Below, piece after piece: positions 50,058-60,420 of a DNA stretch of 64,000 nt (position 1 is the first letter of the stretch; every line of letters starts with the position of its first letter). Both the position numbers and the translations under genes were made by a program. The notes under the pieces are model-generated. The model was not told the origin of the DNA. It saw only the letters and a program-made list of their open reading frames with translations, and searched no databases. Source of the DNA: Lingula anatina (taxonomy: Eukaryota > Brachiopoda > Lingulata > Lingulida > Lingulidae); NCBI RefSeq assembly GCF_001039355.2, contig NW_019773519.1:13905-77904 (forward strand), read 5' to 3'.

Positions 50058-51328
50058 CTATCCGGACATTCCAATCCATTTTGGGGGAAAATAGTCCTCA
50101 TGGTTGGTGCGCCACCACAAGTAAGTGCCAGGTTTGGGCCAGTCTTTATAGTAAACCACGTCTCCCCCGGCCAACCACGCGCCCCACCAGGAAAAGGTAC
50201 CCACCGACATTATGGTGTGGTTACAACTTCCTAAGAGAGCTAACTCAGTATGGAGTCGTTGAATTTGTTGTAACGGATTCGTGGGTGCTGAATGTTCTCT
50301 TTGCACCAAGACATATCATCAGACAGTACAATAAACAGTATGTTTTTATAGATATTCTCAAAGTACCGCATGGCTTTGGTGTAGTAACTAGATGGCGCCA
50401 CGTTATAACCACGTTCATGTGCGTTCGTGCGCAAGTCTTTCCAATTCCGGGCATGGATTCCAATATACGTTACTTTCTCCCTTTTGTTGTTCATCCCAAG
50501 TTCTAGTAATGCAGTGTCAAAAAAAGCATTGATTTCTCTGCGGAACTCTGCCTCCTTTCGGAAACGAAAATGTTGCTTTAGTTCATCTTCGACATTGTGG
50601 AAATATTTCCAGGACTGCAAATAATACAATAACTGTACCGAATGGCCTTTCTTGCACAATGTCTCCGTCCTGTTATCATAAAAAGCGTATTTCTTCTCGT
50701 GGAATTTCACAAGTTTAACACCAGGTGGTAAAGAGTGGGGAATGTAATCTGGAATTTGAAACACTCTCCGTACCTCCGCGTTTGCAAGCAGGACTGGTGT
50801 CATGTTATTTCGTTTTGCAATTCCATACATTGACGCATATTCAAACATACGGTTACCCGTGCGACCAAAAACCCCTGTCATGATGAAAAGTCCCGTAGAA
50901 TTAATCCAATATTTTGATCTTTTTTCCAGCGCTGCTTCCATGTCTGGGGAAACAAAACGGTGCGCTTCATGCATATTTTCAGTTTTCACGGATTCAGTTT
51001 TCGTCTTCAGTGTATTTGGTTTGATTTCACTGGCTAAATCTTTTCTGTCCAAGGACCCTGGAGATGTGATGGGAATTTTGTTTGACATGGAGATGTTGTC
51101 TTGTAGGTGACTTCGCGTCGTGTCAGAACCCCAATGTCGTGGCGTAGGCTTTTCTTCTCTGGCAGTTAGCAGCGCCGTTTCAGTTTTCAGAAGTGATTCG
51201 CGAGTGTTCATATCTGGGGGATGGAAACTGTTAACACGCATAAATGTATAAGTGTACCACACCAATACTGTCAAACCAATTGCTCCGAAAAACACCCAAA
51301 ACCGAACTATTTTTGCTGCTGTCGCCAT
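50058..51328 (-). pseudogene. GT11 fucosyltransferase-like (copy C), frameshifted
   Basis: Full-length homology to copies A, B and D from MATAAKIVRF to WIGMSG. A single base is missing at about 50241-50243 (GAGCTAACTC where A, B, D and E have GAGCTAAACTC), which creates an immediate stop after the FNDSILS codons. The reading frame resumes downstream (50058-50240) with CNHTIMSVGTFSWWGAW intact. The truncated product would lack the C-terminal GT11 block and is probably inactive. It is otherwise well preserved, so the lesion is recent, or an assembly/sequencing error. Confidence 0.85.
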
Positions 51329-51884
51329 TCTCTTTGCTTTCAAAGTGAATTTTAACCAAAGCTTATGCGGGTTAGTCAATCTGATTCGCGAGACGCATTT
51401 CGGGATTGTAACCAAATATTGTCAGTTAGACACACTCTATATCAAAAATGACTCTTCATCCATTTCGAGGCTGATTCAAAAAAACTAGAACTGAAAAACG
51501 TTTTTTAATTCTGTAAACGGGCTTGGATAGGGTGGCCTTGATGTTGAAGAATAAAGAACAAGAATTAAAACTTTGCCATATAAAGGCCTAAATCTTATTT
51601 TTTCCAATTAAATTCTCAGTTCGGTTAAGTCCTGGATGTACGTTGGTATACAGCTGCACAGATCCTGCATTCATTTAAATAAATAAGGACAGACACCATT
51701 ATTTAATAATCATCTATTGAGTAATATTATCTTTATTATGGAGTTGCTATCTTTTTATCTTGGTGTGCAAGAACAAACTTTGTAGGACCATACTGTGCTC
51801 AGGTTTACGGCTGCGGTGGTATTTTTAGCTAGCGAAAAAACATTTAACGGAAAAGAACACTTAGAAGATCCGCCATGTTAATGC

Positions 51885-52374
51885 TATATCATATTCGGAT
51901 ATTCCAATCCACCTTGGGGGAGAAAAAAAATCCTCATGGTTGGTGTGTCACCCCACAAGTGGGTGTCAGGTTTGGGCCAGTGGAATGTGTGTGTTTGGGA
52001 GGGGGTTTTCCGGGGGGGGGGGTGTCAAGGGGGTTGTCCGGGGGGTTGGCGGTGTCAATAAGGTTTTCCAGGGGGGGAGGGGGGGATGCCTAGTATCCTT
52101 AACGAGGTGTGTTCGGTGTTTTGTGTGCAGTTTTTACCTTGTGCCGTGTCTTAACTCCTTTGTCCTGGCACTAGTATCTGATTGAATGCTGGGTTTCTCC
52201 TCTAGCAGTAAGCAGAGCTGTTTTATTTTTCAGGAGTGATTTGCAGGGTTCCATCTCTGGGGGATGAACTTCGTCAACAGTTATCAATGTATCAGTGTGC
52301 CACACTAGTACTGTTACAACAATTGCTATAATTGTCGACAGTTTTTGGAACTCCTTGATTAGCTAAGACGCCAT
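51885..52374 (-). pseudogene. GT11 relic R3
   Basis: C-terminal gene end (about 51885-51985, including the reverse complement of CCAGGTTTGGGCCAGT-type DNA) is joined through GGGGTTGTCCGGGG-rich DNA to a 5' piece (about 52130-52374). The N-terminus has an early stop (ATGGCGTCTTAG). Same architecture as R1, R2 and R4. Confidence 0.7.
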
Positions 52375-53265
52375 TCTGATCTAATTTTTCATATATATAC
52401 GTAAGCAGTTACAACTAAACCTATTGCCGCATGTTTCAAGGTCGCTGCAGGCATTCTGGGATTGTAAGCGTAAATGTGCTCAGTCAGTTCATATCATACC
52501 ATACACAGTCAACGTGAAATTGTTTCCATCTTATTTTGTAGGTTATTAAGTATAAACAGACTTATACCTGCAGGCGCCCGTAAGATTAAAAACGATAGCC
52601 TTCATGCTGGAAACCGCTTTCATTTCATTCTCATTTCGTCCTAATTGTGACATCCAACCCACAAAAATACATGCATGATTTGATATATTATTATTAGTCT
52701 TTTAACAGCGACTTTTTTTCACTGTACAAATCTCCATCTCCAATACGAGGATGACTCAAATTACAAGAAACTTAGAACTCAAAACGTGTTTGTGGATCGT
52801 GATTCTGTGAACGGGTTGGACGTTATGATGAAGAGTAAATCTACGAGAGAATTAAAACTGTGCCATTTAAGATTTCAAGCTCATTGTTTGCTGTGAAAAT
52901 TCTCAACTTATCCAAGCTCGGTTCAGGTTCCTATGTACCTGTACGTCTATTAAGTGGCATGCAGCTATTTTATGCTTCACAGAACCTGCGGTCATTAAAA
53001 AAGCACAGACATCATAAAATATGCACCATGTTTTGACTTAAATTATCTTTCTGATATTGCCTTTTTTATTTTGGTGTGCAAGAATAAACTTTGTACGTCT
53101 AGCTATAATGTGTACAGATTTTTAAAAAACTTAACTCCCATGCTGGCAACCGCTTTGCTCTCTTTCTAGTTTTTCCCTAATTGTGGCATCTTTAACAGCG
53201 ACTTTTTCACCTTTTTCCATCTCCGCTACGAGAATGACTCAAAAACTAGCATTTTCCCAGTGGGC

Positions 53266-53620
53266 TAATCAACATTGAATCAATGTTGAACCAACGTTGA
53301 CCGTCAATGTTGAAACTATGTTGATATGACGTTGACTATGAAAGTTGAATCAACGTTGAACCATCAGGGTTGAATCAACCTTGAGGTGTCAATGTTGAAT
53401 CAACATTGACGGTCAACGTTGAAACTATGTCGATATGACGTTGACTATGAAAGTTGAATCAACGTTGAACCATCAAGGTTGAATCAACCTTGAGGTATCA
53501 ATGTTGAATCAACGTTGAGCTATAAATGTTGAATCAACATTGATATCTCAATGTTGAATCAATGTGGAAATTAAGTTGAATTTGAAAATTGAATCAACGT
53601 TGATATATCAATTAGGCTAT
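53266..53620. repeat. TTGAATCAACGTTGA-type minisatellite, left arm
   Basis: Degenerate near-palindromic units. A higher-order unit of 109 bp repeats at 53303 and 53412 (both begin GTCAAyGTTGAAACTATG). Mirrored by the array at 57228-57500. Confidence 0.9.
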
Positions 53621-54119
53621 CAGGATATTTGATTGAAATTTGCCTGATGGCTGAAGGTGTTCTCCAAGATATCAAGTATTTCTTGAAATAAAAAGAATCC
53701 TGCATGTCTGTTACTACAAGTTTCTAATTCTATTTCATCTATTATATGAGAGTGAAAAGAAAATGTAAAAGGCAAATATGCATGTACAAAAATTTATTCA
53801 TCCTCAAATATATATGACAACAGTATTTGATGTAAAATGTAATATAAAAAATAATGTGCCATACAATCTTGCACGAAGAATCTGCTCTATTGTTGTTGAT
53901 GAAAAGCTCTGTGAAACAAGACTCAGTGAACTGAAAGAGAATCGATAAAATGCAATTATCCAGTGGGCGTGATTAACAATGGCATCACCAAAACCAAGTC
54001 AATTAGTATCCAAACACTTAGGACAACTCAAGACAAAACTCCAAAAATTCCATCCCCTACATAGAAACATATAACCCAAACTACCAGAGCCCTTTTCAGT
54101 CAATCACATCAATATAGCT

Positions 54120-54581
54120 ATGCTCGATTCCATTGATAAAATGAGGGACGTTTTAAAAGACACCTGCATAATTGCATCCAATCGGCAGGCCCCTAACTTA
54201 AAAGAGCTTATAACTAAAGCAGCATTTATAGCCCAAGGTAAAATCTATAAAACTTCTAAATGCAATGATAAGAAATGTATATGCTTTGGCAATATTGTTA
54301 AAACATCCAACTTCCATTTCAACAGTATCAATCTAGATTATGTTATTAAAGCAGACATGAATTGCAATACAAAGAACTTTATTTATGTACTATTTTGTAA
54401 CTCCTGTCAAGAAATTTATGTAGGAATGAGTGGTGATGAACTTAGAAATCGCTGTAGAGTTCATTGCCAGCATATAAACACTATCAACCATTTAAGTCTA
54501 CATGTTAGCAAAAGATATTTCACCACCATTCAAAATCTTACCAATATACAAGATGAAAACAGGATTCAGAGGCAAGGTTAA
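54120..54581 (+). pseudogene. Penelope-like retroelement fragment (GIY-YIG endonuclease end)
   Basis: A 153-codon frame with RQAPNLKELITKAAF, a Cys-rich CNDKKCICFGN segment, and FIYVLFCNSCQEIYVGMSGD followed by LRNRCRVHCQHI. This is the linker plus GIY-YIG-type core expected after the reverse transcriptase of Penelope-like elements. The upstream sequence (about 53890-54119) has only broken frames and no RT motif, so the copy is 5'-truncated. It sits inside the CCCAG element. GIY-YIG here reads IYV-YVG. Confidence 0.65.
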
Positions 54582-55060
54582 GAATGGAAAAACACTTTTT
54601 GCTAAACTGAAACCATCTTTGAACAGATAATTATATATGTACTACCATTTTGTACACACTTGCTATCATTTGAAATATGATAAAGTCTTAGTTGATATCT
54701 TATACATTTCTACTGATTGTTACATGTAACTGCAAACTTCTTGAATTGTGCCATTTACCTATTCTTATAATTTCTTTATGTTGTAACCCCCATGTATACA
54801 TGTCAATACCAATTGTGATTACATTGTTTTGTCACCCTCTATAATGCAGGTGCCACACACTGCCAATTGGCATCACTCTAGAGCCCTAGTCTACACTAAT
54901 CATGTACACACTTGATTGACTCCCATGTATACCTTAATTATACCTATAGAAACAGCTGGTAAACATAGATCTGACACACAGTGCATTCTGAGTATCATAA
55001 TTAATAGTCTGATCATCCCCGGAGAAGGGAGATAGCGCGTTAACATAAGAAAGTTCTAAT

Positions 55061-56199
55061 TTATTTTTGGGGGGTTTTACGCCCTCTATTTTCCTTTCCA
55101 CCTCCAGTCCGGTATGGAGCAAACTGAAGTTGTTTGGCCATCAGGCTGTCAACTTCTTTTTCGGAAGTCTTGAAATTTCTCAGGAGACATTCTGCAATTG
55201 TACAAAAGGTTACAAAATTCCTTTTTCACATAACTATTATAATGTGATTGATATTTTACAACTAACCATTATGATACAGTTGAGCCCCCTTATTGTCATA
55301 CCCTTGGTTCCTGACAAAATTATGAAATTAACAGGGAAATGATATTGACCAGATTTTTTTACTATAGATTAAATAGGAAACAGTTCAGAAAACCTATGAT
55401 AATAAGTAGTGCCAGAACTATTAACAGGTATGATATTAAATAGGCACCAAAGTACTGCCAAATTTTTCATAAGGCCTACTAGAGACAAAAGCTTATTCTC
55501 TATCATACAATTTAAAATGCACAAGTTTATTCTGATTTTCACTTTATAGATTTGCAGAAAGTGCTATTGCTCCTGAAACAGCATTCTTTCCACTCTACCC
55601 TTCTCCCCCCCCCCCCCCCAACAAATCTGTTGCCGGTAAATACATATGTCATGCAAGATGCAAATGAAAGAGATATGTATTGTACGGTACCATGCAGCAC
55701 TCTGCAGAGATTCGTTTTCTTGAAGGCAATCTTGCCGTTGCCTCCTTTCATGTTCATTTTGGCTGCCACACCATTGCTCATTATCCTGGTTAGAGAAATA
55801 ATTAACAAATTTACCATGCAATCAATTATTTTAGCTTGTTTATCATTCACACTTCCTATTTTGAAATTCTAGTTTCCTGACATTTATAACATGTATAATG
55901 AGCTGCCTAAAACTTAACTGATCTCAAAATTAATGCGAAGAATCGGCCTTAGAAAACCTTACTTTTCTTGTGATAATTTTAAAATGAAGTTCTACTGATG
56001 ATGTAGCCAAGTATCCTTCAAAATAACTAATTCAAACAGGACAAAAGAAACTTATGAAAGCTAGGATAATCCTATCTCTTAGAAAAAGATATGCCTATAA
56101 GTTTGTAACTTATTCCACATACCTCTGCATCATGTTGGTTACACAGTCTGATACAGACAGGCCCCCCCCCCCCCCCCCCCCCAATGTTTGACAGCTGGG
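55061..56199 (-). CDS. DUF4806-like protein gene (3' exons), inside the mobile element
   Basis: Three minus-strand exons fit in phase: about 56123-56199, 55691-55785 and 55061-55191 (stop TAA 55061-55063). Junctions: TGCCCAG/ and AG/GTATGT; AACCAG/ and ATG/GTACCG; TTGCAG/. The joined reading gives LSNIGG, then SVSDCVTNMMQR, IMSNGVAAKMNMKGGNGKIA, NLCRVLHE and RNFKTSEKEVDSLMAKQLQF. This order (GG, helix, aromatic/Met plus G-GK-AF, final helix) is what I recall of DUF4806, a domain of unknown function. Exon 1 contains a run of 21 G whose length shifts the frame by one, a likely repeat expansion or sequencing error. A possible 5' exon is at 56651-56816. Intact function is doubtful. Confidence 0.5.
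56162..56182. repeat. Poly(C) run of 21 inside a DUF4806-like exon
   Basis: It encodes a glycine run on the minus strand; a length of 20 would keep the LSNIGG and SVSDC segments in one frame. Confidence 0.9.
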
Positions 56200-57227
56200 C
56201 AGCCTATGATGGAAAAATAACACATTAATTTAATTAATGTTTCTCTATCATGATAGTCCATTTGTAAATTACATTGGTCAAACCTTGATTGGGAAATTTC
56301 CACGATGGCACCAAACTATATCAGTTTGCATAAAGAAATTGACAGCTGTACATTAGAAATGTTCTAATTAATATTTTTCATTCTTTATAAAGTCAGGGAT
56401 AGAATATACTAACATGATAACTATTGCCGGTGCTTCAATATCCACAGTATATTATTTTTTCTGGTTTTTATTTTCAGGACGGTCTAACCATGAATACAGT
56501 GAAAATATTAAAACTAGGTCACTAGTGAAACATGATGATCTTGCCTTGCTGTGTCAGTACATCTTTCGTTTAGTTGAATATCTGAAAACTGGTATTCTAA
56601 AAACTGGGTTTTTTTTCTGGCAAATGTTAATAGAGCAAAAGATGTCTTACTGTTATGCACAAACAGAAGATGAATGAATCTGCAATCCACACACTCGTCC
56701 GTTTCAATGTACCGCTGCTTCTCCAGTGCTCGCACAACAAAGCTTTGAATATCCCGCAAGCCGCGCCGGGAGCTTGCGCACACAGAGAATAACCTCGCTC
56801 TGACGCCTGACGTCACGATTATCGACTTTCCCGCTCCCGCCAGTCTGAGTTTTATATGCTAGGTTAGGACATCATAAGGGGCGACTCACAAAATTATTGC
56901 AAATCCAAATAGTGGGTGGGTGGCTCAACTTAAATTATCGAAAATCCAAATTTTAATATCCTCGTAATTCTGAATTATTTCCGTATGAAACACTTAACAA
57001 TATTGTGAGTATGGACACTGCATGAATAATTATGAATTCAATAATTATATATTATAAATAATGATAAATTCCAACATTTCTATCATGAGTATGTTGCTAT
57101 ATATATATATACTTTTTATTTTTATTTCAGTCAAGTTAACCATTTTCACTTAAGGTCAGGTCCTACATTGCCCCCCTCCCCTCAGAAAGTAAAGCTATAT
57201 TATATATAGCAAAGTGTTATAACGTTA

Positions 57228-57500
57228 AGGTTCACCCAATGTTGAGATCCAGTTGATATGTCAACATTGACAAAGGGTTTACAAACACAGGTTGATTCAA
57301 TGTTGAAATCTTGTTGATCTATCAACATTGAAAATTGATTGACAAAGAAAGGTTAAATCAACATTGAGACCCTGTTGATCTATCAACATTGACAATTGGT
57401 TGACAAGAAAAGGTTGATTCAATGTTGAGATCTTGTTGATCTATCAATATTGATGGATCAACATCATCTCAACCTATCCTCAGTGTTGAATCAACGTTGA
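57228..57500. repeat. TTGAATCAACGTTGA-type minisatellite, right arm
   Basis: Units built on GTTGATCTATCAACATTGA and GGTTGATTCAATGTTGA, ending CGTTGAGTGCCCGCTGGG. Pairs in inverted orientation with 53266-53620. Confidence 0.9.
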
Positions 57501-58065
57501 GTGCCCGCTGGGTTAAAACTAAAAACGTGTTCTTGGATTATGTGGACGGGGTTGGATGTGGGGGACCTTGATAATGAAGTGTAAATCTCCAGGAAAATAA
57601 CAACTTTGCCATTTAAGGTTAAAAGCTTATTCTTTGCCGTCAAATTCTCAGTTAATCCAAGCTCGGTTGAGTCTCGTATAAAGCTGCACCGGTACAATGT
57701 AGCATATAGCTCTCTTGTTTGTGGGTATGTAATACGATTCAGAGAGTCTGCGCATTTTACTAGAGGAAATATCACAACTCAACAACAACAACACAACAAC
57801 AAAAAACTGAATTTATTCGAAGCTGTAGTCCATTTTTTAAAACGTGTTTAGAGCAAAAATCCAGCACTGACTCAATTTTACATCTACGTGTCTTTTCTGT
57901 TGTGGTATATGATCAGACACTTACGTAACCAAATGGCACTTTTTCATTTTGGTATGCCAGAACAAAATTTGTACACCTAGGGTATACTGGTATAAGCACG
58001 GGGTTGTCTGTACGCCGAAACATTTCACACAGAATGCCTTACAGAAACGCAGTGTTTATGCTATC

Positions 58066-59361
58066 TTATCCGGACATTCCAATCCATTTTGGGGGAAAAT
58101 AGTCCTCATGGTTGGTGCGCCACCACAAGTGGGTGCCAGGTTTGGGCCAGTCTTTATAATAAACCACGTCTCCCCCGGCCAACCACGCGCCCCACCAAGA
58201 AAAGGTACCCACCGACATTATGGTGTGGTTACAACTTCCTAAGAGAGCTAAACTCAGTATGGGGTCCTTGAATGGGTTGTATCGGATTCGAGGGTGCTGA
58301 ATGTTCTCTTTGCACCAAGACATATCATCAGACAGTACAATAAACAGTATGTTTTTATAGATATTCTCGAAGTACCGCATGGCTTTGGTGTAGTAACTAG
58401 ATGGCGCCACGTTATAACCACGTTCATGTGCGTTCGTGTGCACTTCTTTCCAATTCCGGGCATGGATTCCAATATACGTTACTTTCTCCCTTTTGTTGTT
58501 CATCCCAAGTTCTAGTAACGCAGTGTCAAAGAAAGCACTGATTTCTCTGCGGAACTCTGCCTCCTTTCGGAAACGAAAATGTTGCTTTAGATCATCTTCG
58601 ACATTGTGGAAATATTTCCAGGACTGCAAATAATACAATAACTGTACCGATTGGCCTTTCTTGCACAATGTCTCCGTCCTGTTATCATAAAAAGCGTATT
58701 TCTTCTCGCGGAATTTCACAAGTTTAACACCAGCCGGTAAAGAGTGGGGAATGTAATCCGGAATTTGAAACACTCTTCGTACCTCCTCGTTTGCAAGCAG
58801 GACCGGTGTCATGTTATTTCGTTTTGCAATTCCATACATTGACGCATATTCAAACATACGGTTACCCGTGCGACCAAAACCCCCTGTCATGATGAAAAGT
58901 CCCGTAGAATTAATCCAAGATTTTGATCTTTTTTCCAGCGCTGCTTTCATGTCTGGGTCCAGCGCTGCTTTCATGTCTGGGGAAACAAAACGGTGCGCTT
59001 CATGCATATTTTCAGTTTTCACGGATTCAGTTTTCGTCTTCAGTGTATTTGGTTTGATTTCACTGGCTAAATCTTTTCTGTCCAAGGACCCTGGAGATGT
59101 GATGGGAATTTTGTTTGACATGGAGATGTTGCCTTGTAGGTGACTTTGCGTCGTGTCAGAACCCCAATGTCGAGGCGTAGGCTTTTCTTCTCTGGCAGTC
59201 AGCAGCGCCGTTTCAGTTTTCAGGAGTGATTCGCGAGTGTTCATATCTGGGGGATGGAAATTGCCAACACGGATAAATGTATCAGAGTACCACACCAATA
59301 GTGTCAAACCAATTGCTCCGAAAATCACTAAAAACCGAACTATTTTTGCTGCTGTCGCCAT
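58066..59361 (-). CDS. GT11 fucosyltransferase-like (copy D)
   Basis: Intact single-exon gene. From MATAAKIVRF (59359-59361) it encodes 431 residues; an in-frame ATG lies 29 codons upstream, as in A. It differs from the others by a 24-bp perfect tandem duplication in the stem (58934-58957 and 58958-58981), giving PDMKAALDPDMKAALEKRSK, plus three extra stem codons shared with C. Motifs: GRTGNRMFEYASMYG, HARNWKE (the Asp of the HARNWKD seen in A-C is Glu here), SDDMSWC, CNHTIMSVGTFSWWGAW. Closest to copy C in the stem (KTESVKTENMHEAHRF). Predicted Golgi fucosyltransferase; activity unproven given the altered motif. Confidence 0.88.
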   Translation of the reverse strand: MATAAKIVRFLVIFGAIGLTLLVWYSDTFIRVGNFHPPDMNTRESLLKTETALLTAREEKPTPRHWGSDTTQSHLQGNISMSNKIPITSPGSLDRKDLASEIKPNTLKTKTESVKTENMHEAHRFVSPDMKAALDPDMKAALEKRSKSWINSTGLFIMTGGFGRTGNRMFEYASMYGIAKRNNMTPVLLANEEVRRVFQIPDYIPHSLPAGVKLVKFREKKYAFYDNRTETLCKKGQSVQLLYYLQSWKYFHNVEDDLKQHFRFRKEAEFRREISAFFDTALLELGMNNKREKVTYIGIHARNWKEVHTNAHERGYNVAPSSYYTKAMRYFENIYKNILFIVLSDDMSWCKENIQHPRIRYNPFKDPILSLALLGSCNHTIMSVGTFSWWGAWLAGGDVVYYKDWPKPGTHLWWRTNHEDYFPPKWIGMSG

Positions 59362-59936
59362 TCTTTTTGCTTTCAAAATGAAATTTAACCAAAGCTGATG
59401 CGGGTAAGTCAATATGATTCGCGAGACGCATTTCGGGAATGTAACCAAATATTGTCAGTGAGACACATTTAATATCAAAAATGACTCTTCATCCATTTCG
59501 AGGCTGATTCAAAAAATAGAACTGAAAAACGTTTTTTAAGATCATAATTCTGTGAACAGGCTTGGATAGGGTGGACCTTGATGTTGATGAATAAAGAGGT
59601 GGAATCTCCAGGCAAATTAAAACTCTGCCATATAAAGGCCTAAATCTTATTTTTTCTCCAATGAAATTCTCAGTTCGGTTAAGTCATGGATGTACGTTGG
59701 TATACAGCTGCACAGATCCTGCATTCAATTAAATAATTAAGGTCAGACACCATTATTTAATAATCATATATTGAGTAATATTATCTTTATTATGGAATTG
59801 CTATCTTTTTATCTTGGTGTGCATGAACAAACTTTGTAAGACCATACTGTGCACAGGTATACGGCTGCGGTGGTATTTTTAGCTAGTGAAAAAGCATGTA
59901 ACGGAATAGAACACTAAGTGGATCCGCCATGTTAAT

Positions 59937-60420
59937 GCTATATCATATTCGGATATTCCAATCCACCTTGGGGGAGAAAAAATCCTCATGGTTGGTGTGT
60001 CACCCCACAAGTGGGTGTCAGGTTTGGGCCAGTGGAATGTGTGTGTTTGGGAGGGGGTTTTTCCGGGGGGGGGTGTCAAGGGGGTTGTCCGGGGGGTTGG
60101 CGGTGTCAATAAGGTTTTCCGGGGGGGGGTATACCTAGTATCCTTTACGAGATGTGTTCGGTGTTTTGTTTGCAGTTTTTACCTTGTGTCGTGTCTTAAC
60201 TCCCTTGTCCTGGCACTAGTATCTGATTGAATGCTGGGTTTTCTCCTCTTGCAGTAAGCAGCGCTGTTTTATTTTTCAGGAGTGATTTGATGGGTTTCAT
60301 CTCTGGGGGATGAACTTCGTCAACAGTTATCAATGTATCAATGTGCCACACCAGTACTGTTACATCAATTGCTATAATTGTTGACAATTTTTGGAACTCC
60401 TTGATTAGCTCAGACGCCAT
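59937..60420 (-). pseudogene. GT11 relic R4 (best-preserved N-terminus)
   Basis: Begins with an open 74-codon N-terminal frame (60196-60420; MASELIKEFQKLSTIIAIDV, then VLVWHIDTLITVDEVHPPEM, then KNKTALLTARGENP), which shows that the relic subfamily had its own signal anchor and stem. The catalytic part is replaced by GGGGTTGTCCGGGG-type DNA; the 3' gene end is retained at about 59937-60040. Confidence 0.75.

Larger units (their letters stand above)
53256..57512. mobile_element. 4.26-kb composite CCCAG/CTGGG element with terminal minisatellites and cargo
   Basis: Ends CCCAGTGGGC and GCCCGCTGGG are inverted repeats. Next to them lie arrays of TTGAATCAACGTTGA-like units (53266-53620 and 57228-57500). 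TT flanks both sides (53254-53255, 57513-57514). The homologous undisturbed site at about 61370 reads GCATTTTAGAACTG, giving the empty site and a 2-bp TT duplication. The interior carries a Penelope-like fragment on the plus strand (54120-54581) and a spliced DUF4806-like gene on the minus strand (55061-56199). No transposase is recognised, so mobilisation in trans is inferred. Superfamily unknown to me. Confidence 0.75.

Noticed and set aside
53266-53620. CRISPR-like array of short palindromic repeats
   Set aside because: Units are contiguous and degenerate with no unique spacers, the host is an animal, and the array marks a transposon end.
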